Positions 23,743-35,293 of a DNA stretch of 46,186 nucleotides are shown piece by piece; position 1 is the first letter of the stretch, and every line of letters begins with the position of its first letter. The notes beneath the pieces are model-generated. The model saw nothing but the letters and a program-made list of their open reading frames with translations, ran no database searches and was not told the origin of the DNA. The DNA is taken from positions 1 through 46,186 of the forward strand of contig JAHBMJ010000530.1 in assembly GCA_018398765.1 (NCBI GenBank). Reading direction: 5' to 3'. Both the position numbers and the translations under genes were made by a program. The DNA comes from Chromera velia (taxonomy: Eukaryota; Sar; Chromeraceae).

Positions 23743-26107
23743 ATGGAAGACCTTGCCAAGGAGCTATGGGGCGAGGGAGGGGGGGAACTTGGGAAATCTG
23801 CGACTGACGGGCGAGAGGGATTTTCAATGACCTTCGAGCTTAAGAAGACAGATCCGACTCCAGATGAAACGAATGCAAACCAGAGTGCGTCAAAACCATT
23901 AACTCTGGAACACGAGCTTGAAAAGAGATATACCAGTATGAGGGATGTCATTCACAAGTCATTGACAGAGATGCACCACCTCGTTGTCTCAAACATGACT
24001 ATCTCGAGACAGGCTCCTTTCCTCGCACAGGTCAGTCAAATCCCGTCTGTCCACCATTGAGTTGCCACCCCGCCCATCATTTTTTCCCTTTATCATCTCT
24101 TTGTGACCTTAATCAAGAGTCTTTGCCGATAGGAGAAGCCAAGTACCGAGTTACGCTCCACCAACTCTCTGAGCCTGCATTTCCCTGGCTCACTTCTCTT
24201 AATCGGATATTACTTGTACGTGTTGTTCGTCTCTCATCCCTCGTGATTGTCACTGCCAAGGTGAAGCACAGTGTTCATATCGCTTCTAACTAACTCTGAG
24301 CTTTTCTGTCCATGTACTTACTGTATTTATTGTCCGCTTCTTCTTTCTGAGCCTGCAGACCCGTTGCGACTGGAACTCGCGTCCCGATTTGAAGAAGACC
24401 CTGAAAACCGATCTCCTTCATGACCAGATGGTCATGAGGTTTCTCACCTTTGTCAAAGCATTCTTTGATGAGCCCAAAGACGTGGCACCCTTCCTGGACT
24501 CCTTCTTTGCCGAATTCGAGTTCGAGTCGGGGTACCCGGATTACAAATCCCCTAACGCAGCAGCAGCAGCAAACGGACGGAGGACCACCGAGGCCAGCAA
24601 AAAGGCAAAGAAGAAGCGCGAATACCTGAAGAAGATTCGAAAAACCCACAGCGCTGCCATCCCTTCCGCCTCCCTCACGGAGCCTGTAGAGGCAGTGGGG
24701 GAAGAGGCAAAGGAAGACGGGTCTGTGGAGAGAACGTTGAGAGACTCCTTTTCATCTGAAGAGGAAGAGGCGAGCTCTTCATCCGAGGCAGAGGACGGAG
24801 ACAGCCAGGAAGATGCTTCATTGTCCTCCAAAGGAAATGAGGGGGAGGACGAAGACTCGTCTCCTGTCATGCAAGAGATGGAAAAGCAGACGAGTGATCT
24901 CACCGTCCGTCCTTCCCAGATCAAGGCAGACGGTGGTGAGGCATCTTTCCTGTCTCCCAGAGACCGGTCGCCCCTCCCAAGAGAAAAAGAGAGCGCCACC
25001 AGCTCTGCCGTCACTTCACCGTCGGGCCCCACCTCCCGCACCCAGACGCCTTCCACTGCGGCAGAGGGGGAGAGGGAACGCGGGAAGCAGAAGCAGAAAT
25101 CCACTCAAAGAGCCCTGAGTGAAATGCCTCCCTCTATACCCTCGCTCTCTCTTCTGCCATCTGAGGAAGAACTGAATGCCATGGACAGGGAGAGGGAGAG
25201 ACAGACTGCAGCGCATCCAAACGAAAAAGAACAGGGAGAGTCTCTTCCTTTTCCTTCTGGTCCCCTCCTGTCAGACACCGCTATGCCTTCCCCCGAGAGC
25301 CCCCAAACAGCAGGAGCAGCAGCAGTAGAGAGGCAGAAGGGGAAGGCAGAGGCCCCCGCGTCATCTTCTGCGTCCTCCGCTTCTGCCCGCCTCTCCACTG
25401 AGACTCAGAGAGAGGGGAAAAACTCAATCTCCCAACAAAATGAAGCAGCCGCAGTAGCGACTGCAGCTGCAACGGCCGCCCCTGACGGTTTGACGGACTC
25501 AGGCAACTTCCTTCTCTCTGTTGGTGCCCCTGAGGTGCTTGCGAAACCGTCGGCTCTCGGAGGTGGGGGGAGAGTCCGAAGACGAAAACGCGATGTGGGC
25601 ATTCAAGTGGGCCAGTCGCGTTCTCACTCAATAGTCGCCCCCTCTGGCTCTTCTACTGCAGTTCGGCAGGGAAGCCGGTGGCCCGTTTTTGTCTTTCTGG
25701 GAAATTGTCTCCGCAGTGTGACCAGACAGAGGGATTTGAGTCGAATGGTGAGTGCCTTGGTGTCCGGTCTGATTGTTCTGGTGGTATTGCTTTTGCTGCC
25801 TTTTGCCCTGACGAGTGAGTCATCCCAACAGGGGATTCCCTTCCTCGTCTGTGTGGCAACGATTGTGGCGGTTTTCTTCGGGGACAGACTGAGGGGTCTG
25901 GTTGAGGGGCTGAACGGCGGGAGTCAGGGGGGGTCCCCTCGGAGGGCTTCGAAGGAGGGGTCGTTCCTCTCGCCGTTGGCTTTGAAGCCGGAGGCATCGA
26001 CGGGAGGGGGGGCAAAGAGACGCGGGGGTGGGGGGGGGAATCTGAGACAAAGGCGGGGAAGCAAAGGCAGTAAGAAAGAGAAGGAAAGAGAGACAGGAGA
26101 ACGATGA
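23743..26107 (+). CDS. Unknown protein with two C-terminal membrane segments (2 exons)
   Basis: Not a family I recognise. Exon 1 (23743-24030) starts at an ATG in good context (GCATGG). One 328-base intron (GTCAGT donor, CTGCAG acceptor) leads in phase to exon 2 (24359-26107), giving 678 residues. Residues 50-150 form a conserved-looking helical region (LEHELEKRYTSMRDVIHKSL; later LLHDQMVMRFLTFVKAFFDE), followed by a basic KKAKKKREYLKKIRK patch near 177. Residues 190-545 are low-complexity acidic/Ser-rich and probably disordered. Two hydrophobic segments (about 561-580 and 589-603) are separated by a short polar turn, which suggests a hairpin membrane anchor with a basic Gly-rich tail (RRGGGGG...KKEKERETGER). 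There is no N-terminal signal peptide. This layout fits a tail-anchored organelle or ER protein, but no function can be assigned. Confidence 0.7.
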
Positions 26108-27535
26108 GCTAGAAGCAGCAGAAGCTGGGGGGTGAGGAGCACGGGCCGGCAGGCAGCAAGGCAAGAGCCATGATGATTGTCCAATGTGTTGCCTGCAACG
26201 TCGTCGTCAAAAAGGGAAGGAGGAAGGGAGGGAATCATTGTGGCAGGGGGGAAGGGAGAAAGAGCCAGGGGGGGGATTGTGTGGGCGCAGCACAGACAGA
26301 CGGTGATGTGGTGATGAATTCCTCGATGGGTGGGTGGAGCGAAAGAGAGAAACAAAGACCTGAAATTCTTTCTCTCACTGACATTTGTCTCGAGAAATAG
26401 AGAAGAGGACGGGAGTGTTGTCTTTCGTGAAGTAACGAAGAAAGACACATTTCCTTCTGACACTGATTTTAAAATCACAGGGGGGATTCAGGGAGAGAGG
26501 GCGGGAGGGAGAGAGGGAGGGATATATGTGCCTGTCTTCAAGAAATGCACAGAGAGAATAAATGAATGGGGAATTGCTGGGGGGTCAACTGGCTTAGATG
26601 AGTGAACGTTCTGTTCTGTGCTTTTGTGGTAGTACGGTCGGGGCACGGGAGCAGTCATACGTGCATTCATCAGTTTGTACGCGGATTCACTCACTTATTA
26701 ATTCACTCACTCATTCATTCGCCGCAGTCCCGCAAAGAGTTTGGTGATCTGCGAGCGATTCAAGGATGTTTCCTTCCTCTCGCCGTTCCTCTCCTATCCT
26801 GCCTCCCTCCTGCCTTTGTGATTTTTCGTCTGCATGCATGCGCGCCTTTTGATCGAACTGACTCACTCTGTGTCATCTTTTGTTAATTTACATGGTTGCG
26901 CTGCTGCCTCTCCCTTTCTTCCGTATTGCTGCATGCATCATGCATGTCTGTGACTGGATTCATGGATGGATGTTGGAAGGGCAACAGAAAGGAATCAACG
27001 TCAGAAGAGTGGGGGTCAGAAAAGAAACGCGAAAAGGGGACGAAGATGCATGCATGACTCCTTCCATGCAGCCCCGAGTGCATGCGTGAATCGGGGGGGN
27101 GGGGGGGGGGGGGGCAAAAAGGGCGAGATGGAAATGAATGAGTGCATGATAAGGACAGTTGATACCTCAGCAGCAACAGCAGTAGTTGTTCTTGCTGACT
27201 GGCGGTTAATTTTGATGAAAAAAACGTCTGGGGGTTGAATTTTGCAACTGGCGTTTTCTCGCTTCGCTTTCCCCCTGGCTTCCTTCCTAGCTTCCTTCCC
27301 TGTTGCATGAATTCAAGAAGCAATTTTGACTTCTTGCAGCAAAATCCTAGGCAAAATCGCAAAAACGGAATGAATTAAGCGCCACTTTTTTCCTGGATAG
27401 ATTCTTTGCAGTCCTCAGGGGTCTTTGCTTCTATTTAAAAGAAGTCGCATGATCGAGTGCCTTAATTCTTTCACCTAGTGATCCATGCATTCATCCAGGC
27501 GCCATCATATTCACTGAAGGAAATGAAGCGAGGGT
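26108..27535. other. Intergenic region, no supported gene
   Basis: Several short frames occur on both strands but none has a recognisable domain or good splice partners. The sequence has TGCATG-rich words and a poly-G tract at 27093-27114 containing an ambiguous base, probably a sequencing or assembly problem. Confidence 0.5.
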
Positions 27536-27889
27536 CCCGAATTTACATTGTCCACATAAGAGTAACCGCTATAAAAAATAGTAATGAGGCGGCCTAACGG
27601 CCGCCGAGTTACGGTTTTTTAGTCACTCAAGGTTTAAAATGGTAGATTACGGAAAAACAGTAACGCAACCCGCTGATAATAGCCTGATATACGATTATTC
27701 AGTTACGAATATCACTAATAATAGTCTACTAGGACAAAAACTAAATTTAATCTGTTTAAAACTTGCTTTTCGACGTCCACAGCTACCTTTACATTCAAAA
27801 TAATTCAAAAGTTTGACAAAACAATACAAAAGGTCGACCTTATAAGCCTTTTCCATCCCCTTCCCTTCCATTAACTTATTATAGTCTTT

Positions 27890-28022
27890 TTAACTGCCGA
27901 CTTTGGCTTTTGCCTTGTCTTTTAGCCTTCCTTTGCCCTTCGCCTTTGCCTTGGCGGCAGAAGGCTGATTTAAGAAAGACGAACTCGAAGATGCCCCCCC
28001 TGATCTAGCTACTAGTCCTGCA
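27890..28022 (-). CDS. Possible terminal exon, Ala/Lys-rich tail (uncertain)
   Basis: After a good acceptor (TTTCTGCAG) the minus strand reads Ser/Ala-rich sequence and then KAKAKGKGRLKDKAKAKVGS before a TAA stop. It lies within the inverted-repeat element. It could be a captured host exon, the tail of a lost transposase gene, or chance; no upstream exon was found. Confidence 0.2.
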
Positions 28023-28056
28023 GAAACAGGTCGCTCTCTACAGTTTGCAACACTGT

Positions 28057-28057
28057 C

Positions 28058-28143
<86 letters not shown>

Positions 28144-28150
28144 ACATACA
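28057..28150. repeat. (TA)n(CA)n compound microsatellite
   Basis: A short TA run is followed by a long CA run with TACACA interruptions. Frames across it are simple Tyr-Ile and Cys-Val repeats. Confidence 0.92.
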
Positions 28151-28740
28151 CCAAACATTGTTTGGAAATGTTAAAGAAGATCCATCTATCCATTTATTCA
28201 TTCATTCACCCCTCCTAACCTTCGCAGAGAGTTATTTTGTTAGGCAAGGCCTGGCAAGCAGTCAGATATGCAGACACAGCCACAGGCAAGAACAGGTAGG
28301 CACAGGGAGGCACAAGCATGCTTCTCCCGTCTATCTCCGTCTCTAGCATGCTTTTTCTGTCTGAAGGCATATATGCTGGTCACGGCGATTCCTGTATCAA
28401 AAGATTAATAACAGCTTAACAAGATCGCATCTTATCGGTTGGCAATGGTTAATTGGCTCCTTTGGCTTACCGGTCTTGGAGTCAATGCAATCATTCACTT
28501 GTACAAGCATGCATGCATATGATTAAATGATTGAATTATACGCATGCAAGATGTTCACTGCATGAAGAACCGCACAAGATTTCTATGCCGGGGCCCCATG
28601 TTGGCCCCACAACGCCCGAATTACGGTTTTTCCATTAAAAAAAATGGAAAAACCATAACAAAAAAAAATCGTGATCCGTAATTTCCTCACAGACCCCCAT
28701 CGTAACCCTTATGTGGACGGTGTACCCGAATTAAATGTAA

Positions 28741-29098
28741 AGTGACTGACTAACTGCATGGAGCTGGACAACGGCGTATGCAGAGTTCAAATTGAATAAA
28801 GAGAAAGACACTTCTAAAAATACCCATATGCGCCTATCGTTTTATCTTACCTAACTAGTATCCTACAGATTCCTACTAAGTTCTTAGCTAACTTTCTTAC
28901 CTTTTTGACTGCTTTGATACGTATGAGTATCCCAGCCGAACCTATCCTCTGGATAGCCTGAGACCCTCAGGCTAACACTCCTAACCTATATGCAGTTGTA
29001 ACTGTTAAACAGTATTGTCAATACTAGACAGTCATGGTGGACCGCTGTGCTGGCACTGCTGTGACTGAGGGAGGCATATAGCTAAGGAGTGTAAGAAC
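28741..29098 (+). pseudogene. Degenerate retrotransposon gag zinc-knuckle fragment (uncertain)
   Basis: At 29048-29092 the plus strand reads Cys-Trp-His-Cys ... His-Ile-Ala-Lys-Glu-Cys with an internal TGA, resembling a decayed CCHC zinc knuckle of a gag protein. The spacing before His is one residue too long for a perfect knuckle. The frame runs into the assembly gap. The rest of the stretch has a small hairpin (AGCCTGAG/CTCAGGCT, about 28956-28974) and nothing else recognisable. Confidence 0.3.
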
Positions 29099-29267
29099 NN
29101 NNNNNNNNNNNNNNNNNNNNNNNNNNNNNNNNNNNNNNNNNNNNNNNNNNNNNNNNNNNNNNNNNNNNNNNNNNNNNNNNNNNNNNNNNNNNNNNNNNNN
29201 NNNNNNNNNNNNNNNNNNNNNNNNNNNNNNNNNNNNNNNNNNNNNNNNNNNNNNNNNNNNNNNNNNN
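29099..29267. other. Assembly gap (run of N)
   Basis: 169 unknown bases, followed by a 13-base G run. Sequence on the two sides need not be truly adjacent. Confidence 0.99.
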
Positions 29268-29280
29268 GGGGGGGGGGGGG

Positions 29281-30700
29281 TATGTTTGAGTTCTTAGGGC
29301 TGCAGATCCGACAGGGTCCCCCCCCTTCGAGCTCTAGGGAGATCAGAGCTCTCTGAACGGGAACCCCCCCGTTCGGGGAGCTCTAGCCTAAGGCAGAAAT
29401 CAATCCATCCCTCACTCACTCCATCCATCCATCCATCCCTCACTCTACCTCACTCCATCCATTCATTCATCCATCCATCCATCCATCCATCCCTCACTCA
29501 CTCACTCACTCCATCAATCCACCCCTCACTCACTCACTCCATCCATCGAACCATCCATCCCTCACTCACTCACTCACTCTATCCATCCATCCATCCATCC
29601 ATCCATCCCTCACTCACTCCTTCAATCCATCCGTCACTCACTCCATCTATCCATCCATCAATTTATCCATCCATCCATCCATCCATCCATCCCTCACTCC
29701 ATCGATCCATCTATCCATCCATCCATCCATCCATCCATCCATCCATCTCTCAGTCACTCCCTCACTCCATCCATCCATCCATCCATCCCTCACTCAGTCC
29801 ATCACTCCTGGACCATCCATCAATTTGTCTATCCATCTGTCCATCCATCCATCCATCCATCCATCCATCCCTCACTCCATCCATCTATCCATCCATCCAT
29901 CCATCCATCTCTCAGTGACTCCCTCACTCCATCCATCAATCCATCCATCCATCCATCCATCCATCCCTCACTCACTCCATCACTCCATCCATGAATTTGA
30001 CTATCCATCCGTCCATCCATTCATCCATCCATCCATCCATCCATCTCTCAGTCACTCTCTCACTCCATCCATCCATCCATCCATCCATCCATCCATCCAT
30101 CCCTCACTCACTCCATCAATCCATCCCTCACTCACTCCATCCATCAATTTGTCTATCCATCCTTCCATCTATCCATCCATCCGTCAGTCACTGCAGAGCA
30201 GAAAGAGAGCATGCATTGACTGGAAAGAAAGGCATACAACGGAGAGCATTGAGTGGAAAGAAAGGTATCGTGTTCTCCACAGCTTCACCACGTTCTAGAC
30301 CACGTTTTCTTCAGATGGCACACGCAGTCAGCAGCAGTGTAAGGCAAGAGAAAACAGAACAACCATAAAAGAAAGCGACTGTTCTCAGGAGGCGAGCATA
30401 AGGCGAGCAGATGAATCAATGACCGACTCAGCCGGCCTGAAAAAGAATTTGATTGCGCACGCCCGTTTGATCCGACGGGTCCTCCCCCCCGTTCGAGCTC
30501 TGCGGCCCCCGTCGGGCAGGCTCCTGCCTGCCCCGCCGTCGGGGTCCTCCCCCCCCGTCGAAAAGAGATTTTACACCCCTATGGAGGCATCACTGCTGTT
30601 GTAAAGAACCGAACTAGGAACCGAACTGCCTCATGCGTTGTCGCCGAACGCTAAACGCCTATTCATAGGCCGATGGCAGGGTTATTAAGTACTGATAACT
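29281..30700. repeat. ATCC/CACT satellite flanked by related GC-rich units
   Basis: From about 29400 to 30190 the sequence is made of ATCC tetramers interspersed with CTCACTCACTCC blocks, forming irregular higher-order units. On both sides lies a related GC-rich motif (CCGAC-GGGTCC-C7-8 then TTCGAGCTCT, at about 29309-29336 and 30471-30501). Hairpins such as GAACGGG/CCCGTTC occur there too. Long frames across the satellite (Ile-His-Pro-Ser repeats) are artefacts. From 30420 to 30700 I see no gene. Confidence 0.85.
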
Positions 30701-30705
30701 GTAAG
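30701..30705 (+). repeat. Gypsy target-site duplication, left
   Basis: GTAAG immediately before the 5' LTR; it matches 38694-38698 after the 3' LTR. Confidence 0.85.
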
Positions 30706-30798
30706 TGTAGGACTTACGTACGCTCTATCGGCCCACCGGCAGGCGGCCTTATGTCTGTTGTGTATCTGCGCGGGCCTGCTGGCGCCATGTGTATTGAA
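30706..30798 (+). repeat. Gypsy 5' LTR, first part
   Basis: 93 bases corresponding to the start of the intact LTR at 38340, ending in the TTGAA at which Copia inserted. Seven mismatches to the 3' LTR counted by eye, all transitions. Confidence 0.9.
30794..30798 (+). repeat. Copia target-site duplication, left
   Basis: TTGAA directly before the LTR; equal to 36980-36984 and present once in the uninterrupted Gypsy LTR (near 38429). Confidence 0.92.
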
Positions 30799-31257
30799 TG
30801 TGACGGTAAACGTTACCTAGAACAGACCAGAACAGTCAGGTAACGAAAATGGTTAACGCTCAAACAGCTAAACGGGAAGTCTGACCTACTGGGTCGCAGT
30901 CCTCAGTCCAGATAGGAAAATCCATTCAGTAACGACAGAGAAATTCAAGGAGACGGCAATCTAGAATTCACTTAAACGAAGACCACGCGTTCGATCCAAT
31001 GCGCAGGACTTCGATGCTCCAAACATGATACACAGACTGATCAGACTGCCATCTGAGGATGCTCGCTATCATGAACCAACTGAGCAGACCGAGCCTTCGT
31101 ATAGTCTTACTGTTCGATCAAGGAGTCAGACGTTAATGCACTCAAACATGCGATCACGTCGCTCGCAATACTTTTCACTCGCGCGGATGGCTGGCGCGCT
31201 CGCAGAACGCTCAGCGCCCACCTGACGCACGCTTGGATGCATACGTTTACTCTCACA
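30799..31257 (-). repeat. Copia 3' LTR (left on plus strand)
   Basis: 459 bp, matching 36521-36979. Where they differ, this copy mostly has T/A where the other has C/G, consistent with transition decay. Short frames inside (for example 31025-31225) recur in both LTRs but are not genes. Confidence 0.95.
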
Positions 31258-31468
31258 AATCACCCCCTGTCTGAACTGAACAAAAACAGGAAGACAGACT
31301 AAAAGAGAGAAACGCTTAACTGCAACGAAGGAACTTGGTCTGTCTGTCTGCACGCATTGACCCAGTTTCGATCCAACGAACCTTTGCTCCCAACTTCGTC
31401 AAATTTTTTAAAACGTACTCCAACTCCCCCTGCATTCTCGGCTCGCTTTTGCACTGTTTTGAACCAAT

Positions 31469-34400
31469 CTAATGCATCAGCGGCTGAGAGTCAGTCACTA
31501 CCACAACCGGAGGCATCTCACCCCACAACTTTCGAACAAAATGAATGAACGACCAGGACATCTTCACTGCGTCTCTCATTGCAAGAAGCTCTGCAGAAGT
31601 CGTAGACCCCAGCTTTCTTCCTATCTTGCTGCTTAGCCAATACACAGTGTTGTGCTCACCGATCTCATCAAGATTGGTAAGCTCTCCTTCATCAACCAAC
31701 TGCATCTCGATACCCAGTCTACCCTCTTTCTTGTGCAATTGATAGGACGCATCCCCCCACACCACCGGAACTGGAAGAGAGGGAACAGAACGAAGAGACA
31801 GAGGACGGGAAGTCTTGAATGCATGCCAGAAAGCCTTCTCACTCGCAAGAACGGACTCACGAGACGGACGGGAATTGAAGCGGGAAAGGTGGGAAAACAG
31901 GAAGGAAAGAGAAGGTTGGGTCTTAACAGCCTACCCCAAATACCCCACATTCTTCTGCTGCTGTTCCTGCAAGGACATGTCAGTCTCTGCAGTCTCAGGC
32001 AACAGGAGATCTTTCTTAGTCAAGGGGTTCTTTGCCTCTTCACTCACTCCCTTCACCATTCCCTCAATATACGTGGACTGGTGAAGCAACATCTCACCAG
32101 GACGCATCCGAATGGACATGCCCACATAAGAATGAAGCTCTCCATTGTCCATTCTCTCTGGCTGGTCTGTGTCAAAAAGCTCCTGGATTTGCTTCATGTC
32201 TTCGTTAACGGAAGGAAAAAAAATGAAGAGATCATCAACATGCTGACAAGTAAAGTAACGATCTCACCCTTCTTGTTCTTTCTAACCAAAATCGACTCAG
32301 CAATCTCAGTCCACCCCAGGCTGCTCACCTTCTTCTTGAAGTAACTCGTGTAGACCTTTGGGGCATCTTTCAGGCCGTAAACAGCCCTCTGAATGCGAAC
32401 GAAGACACCAGCACAGAGGCCGGGATAGACCTCTATAGGGAGGTCGGATGGAAGGCGCAGCCATACTGCGTCTTTCATGGGTGCCTGCAGGAACGCAGTT
32501 GACACGTCCATTTTGGCTGCCTGCAGACCTTTTGAGACGGCCCAGAGGAAGGCAACTCTAGCCAGACTTGCGTCTGCTGTGCCAGAGTAGGTCTCAAGCA
32601 CCGACCAATCACGAGAGTCTTGGAACCCTCTCGCTACGAGACGAGACTTTATAACCCTCTTTCCCTCCTTCAACTTCCAGGTCCTCACCCACCGAAGGGT
32701 AATCGCCTTGACCCCCTTCTCCATCTGCAGAGTCTGTGTAGAGAGATCAAATACAGAACAGAGACACCAACGAGCGAGTTCCTTTCGATCGGACTCTTTG
32801 AAGAGACTCTGTGCAATCTCTTCCTCAGTGGCAAGAATGTGCCCCTTCGCATCGTTCTCTCTGGCTAGCAACTTGCGCGCCCTCTCACCTTTCATCACTG
32901 CACACGCAATCTCAAAGTGCGTGTCGAGGGCTTTCGCAATCCGTGCTTCCTTTATCTCTCTCCTTCTCCTTCTGTGCTCACGGATCTGATTCCTCCTCTG
33001 AGATTTGGACATCTCAGACCACCGAAGGAACTCGGCGGTATTTGCTTCCTCGGCTACCTGGTCGGTAACGACATCAATGTCTACCGGGACTTCATCTGAA
33101 GGGACAGGGGGAACAGGATCAGGCACAGGAAGTGCCTGCTCAGCAAGTCTGTCAAGCACGGCAGGGGGAAGCTGTCCATCAGCGGGGAGCTTGAACCGCT
33201 CCACAATGTCTTTCTGCTTTACTGTCTCCAGCTCGGCAGGAAAGAAACTTCCATCATCCCTCTGCTTCAACCGTGCTGCTATGATGCTCCTCACTTGTTT
33301 TTCCCCCTCCCTCACAATCTGCCCTGGGAATAGGGCCCCATCTGACTATCGGGCAAGAACACCCTGCAAACGAGGCACGCGAACGCCTCGGGGAGAACGA
33401 GGGAGCTGATGGACCGGATGAGAAACGTCCTCATCAGACGCCGCACCCCCAGTCTCTGCATTGTCTACATCTGACCGGTTGTCTTCTTCTCCCCAACCAA
33501 ACCAAACGGATCCTCTCCCCACAACGGAATCTATCTCCCTCTCTGCAACCACATCGTTTTTGCCATCTTCGTCAAAATCAATACGCTCCACCCCTAACCA
33601 CGACTCCATCTGAATGTGGCTGGGGTAAACGCGAAGAGGCCTCCACTGTCTCCCTCTCCGAATCAACACAGAGACGGACTATGGACTGATCACCCCCCCG
33701 AAAAGAGCTCTCTCACTCTTTTCGACAGGACCGCCAGCAACGAAACGCTGATGGCGAGAGGGATCGGACAAGCGAACAACATCCCCCGGAGTAACAGGGG
33801 GCACCCCCGAACGCACACCAAAAAGAGCACAATTCGGGAAAACGCCAGTCGAGCCGTGAACAACCTCATTTAGAGAATTGACAATTCCAGGGATGAAGAC
33901 AGGCCAGAGATAAAAGGGAAGAGAACGCTGAAAGAGAACTTTGTTCAAAAGAGAAAAGAAATCGTCATTCACTCTCTCAACAAATGCCTGCACTTCGGGA
34001 GTGAGAAGAGGACCGAACTGAGTTGTAATCCCCTCTCCCTCAACTGACGAACAAAACGAGAGGTAGAGATCAGAAATGAACTCACCTCCGTTGTCTGAGT
34101 GCACGACCTTCAGCTTCCCCTTGCCGGCTTTCTCCCACCAACGAGTCCAGGAGATCAGGTGACGCACTGCGTAATCTTTCGACCGCAGCGCCCACAACGA
34201 TTTCCTTCACGTCTGCAAATCAACAATGACAGACACGTAACGAAACCCCCCGATCCCTTTTCTCTTCATATCCTTCAGGTCGTAGTAGATGTCGGCGTTG
34301 AACTGCCCCCCCGGACCCGCAGGCTCTAGCTCCTTTTCCTCATCGTCCTCATGAACAGAAGACTCATCCTCTTTGCGAGAACGCTTTCGCATCCCCGCTG

Positions 34401-35293
34401 CTGCACCTCTTCTCTTCAACTTTCTCCTCCGAAAGTTCACAACACGACACGCCTTACACGTGTCTCTCACCTCTTTGCACTCTTTCACAGAAAATTACAC
34501 CCCCACCCCCTTCTCCTTCAATGTGGCCTACAAACGCTGCCCAGTCGCATGACCGAGACGGGAGTGAAGGACAAACAAAAGGTGCGCCGCCGATCTGTTC
34601 TCAGGAGAAATCTCTGCCTGCCCAGAGAGAGCAGACTGTCGGAGGGGACAAAGAAAAACAGAAGGACAAACGTTGGCAGCAACAACCGCTTCCTCAACCT
34701 TCGTAAGACGAAGAATTGGAACTTTGCCCGTCTGATCAACAGGAGAACGAAACCTCTCCCCATGCACATCCTTGAACCAGACCCACCCAGATTCAGAGGG
34801 ACTCTCCTCCCCAGGGAGAGACAACTTTCTTCTCCCACAAGCAAATAACGGACGACCGATTGACTCGTGACTACATCCTTCCTCAGAAATGATGCGCACA
34901 CCACCCCATTCATCGACAAACGGAAGGTGAAATGTCTTGACCCCTCTCACAGAGAGGCGGGCAGCATCAGAGGCGAGACGAAACGAGACAGCCTGGTCAA
35001 CATACGAAACAACATACCTGTCAAACGAGGGGGGAACGAGACTCTTCGAGGCCCTGGAATCGGCAAACATCTCTCCATCGCCTTCCCCCGTCATACCGAC
35101 AAAGGACTTAACAGACGTAACGACTCTTACTTCATCCATTTCTCCGCCAAACTCCCACCCCCTCTTTTCGACATTCCGCAAGGTTGCCCTCACGAAACAC
35201 CCACTGCCAGCCTTCTCACTGGCCCCTGCCCCCCCCCAGCGGCTGGACTGGAACTGGGGGGGGGTGGCCCAGGGGCCATTTAAAAATCCTGGT
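31469..35293 (-). pseudogene. Copia pol remnant: protease, integrase, reverse transcriptase, RNase H
   Basis: Domains follow on the minus strand across several frames. Protease lies at about 35060 with ADSRAS, where families usually have DSGA or DTGA. GAG-pre-integrase HSRLGH (about 34555) is followed by a frameshift near 34527 and a TAA near 34498. The integrase zinc region (DTCKACR) and first Asp (ADIYYDL) precede a TGA at 34207-34209. The core then continues with HSDNGGEF and the Glu of VERVND. A linker frame (33346-33669) has another stop. Reverse transcriptase has SRLVARGFQD, KMDVSTAFLQAP and AVYGLKDAP; its catalytic HVDD (32231-32242) is shifted out of frame. RNase H has GDASY, SAELLAM and VVTDSQP (31469-31765). 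At least three frame changes and several stops mean no functional Pol from this copy. Confidence 0.9.

Larger units (their letters stand above)
27536..28740. mobile_element. Possible DNA transposon remnant with imperfect terminal inverted repeats
   Basis: TCCACATAAGAGTAAC (27551-27566) faces its near-perfect inverse GTAACCCTTATGTGGA (28702-28717). CCGAATT and TTTACATT words occur near both ends, though in different order. Just inside both ends are TTACGGTTTTT-type motifs, again inverted. The length is about 1.2 kb with no transposase frame visible, so it would be non-autonomous. The interior has a TA/CA microsatellite (28057-28150) and a short Lys/Ala-rich exon-like frame. Target-site duplications are not clear. 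Confidence 0.45.

Noticed and set aside
27093..27114. Poly-G tract with N as a G-quadruplex regulatory element
   Set aside because: The ambiguous base and the similar G run next to the assembly gap point to a sequencing or assembly limit.
29400..30190. CRISPR-like array
   Set aside because: The repeats are short tetramers without unique spacers and the genome is eukaryotic; it is a satellite.
29825..30368. Long frames of Ile-His-Pro-Ser repeats
   Set aside because: They follow the ATCC satellite exactly and occur in several registers and on both strands; not genes.
31025..31225. 66-codon frame repeated almost identically at 36747-36947
   Set aside because: The conservation is explained by the two Copia LTRs being copies of each other, not by protein function.
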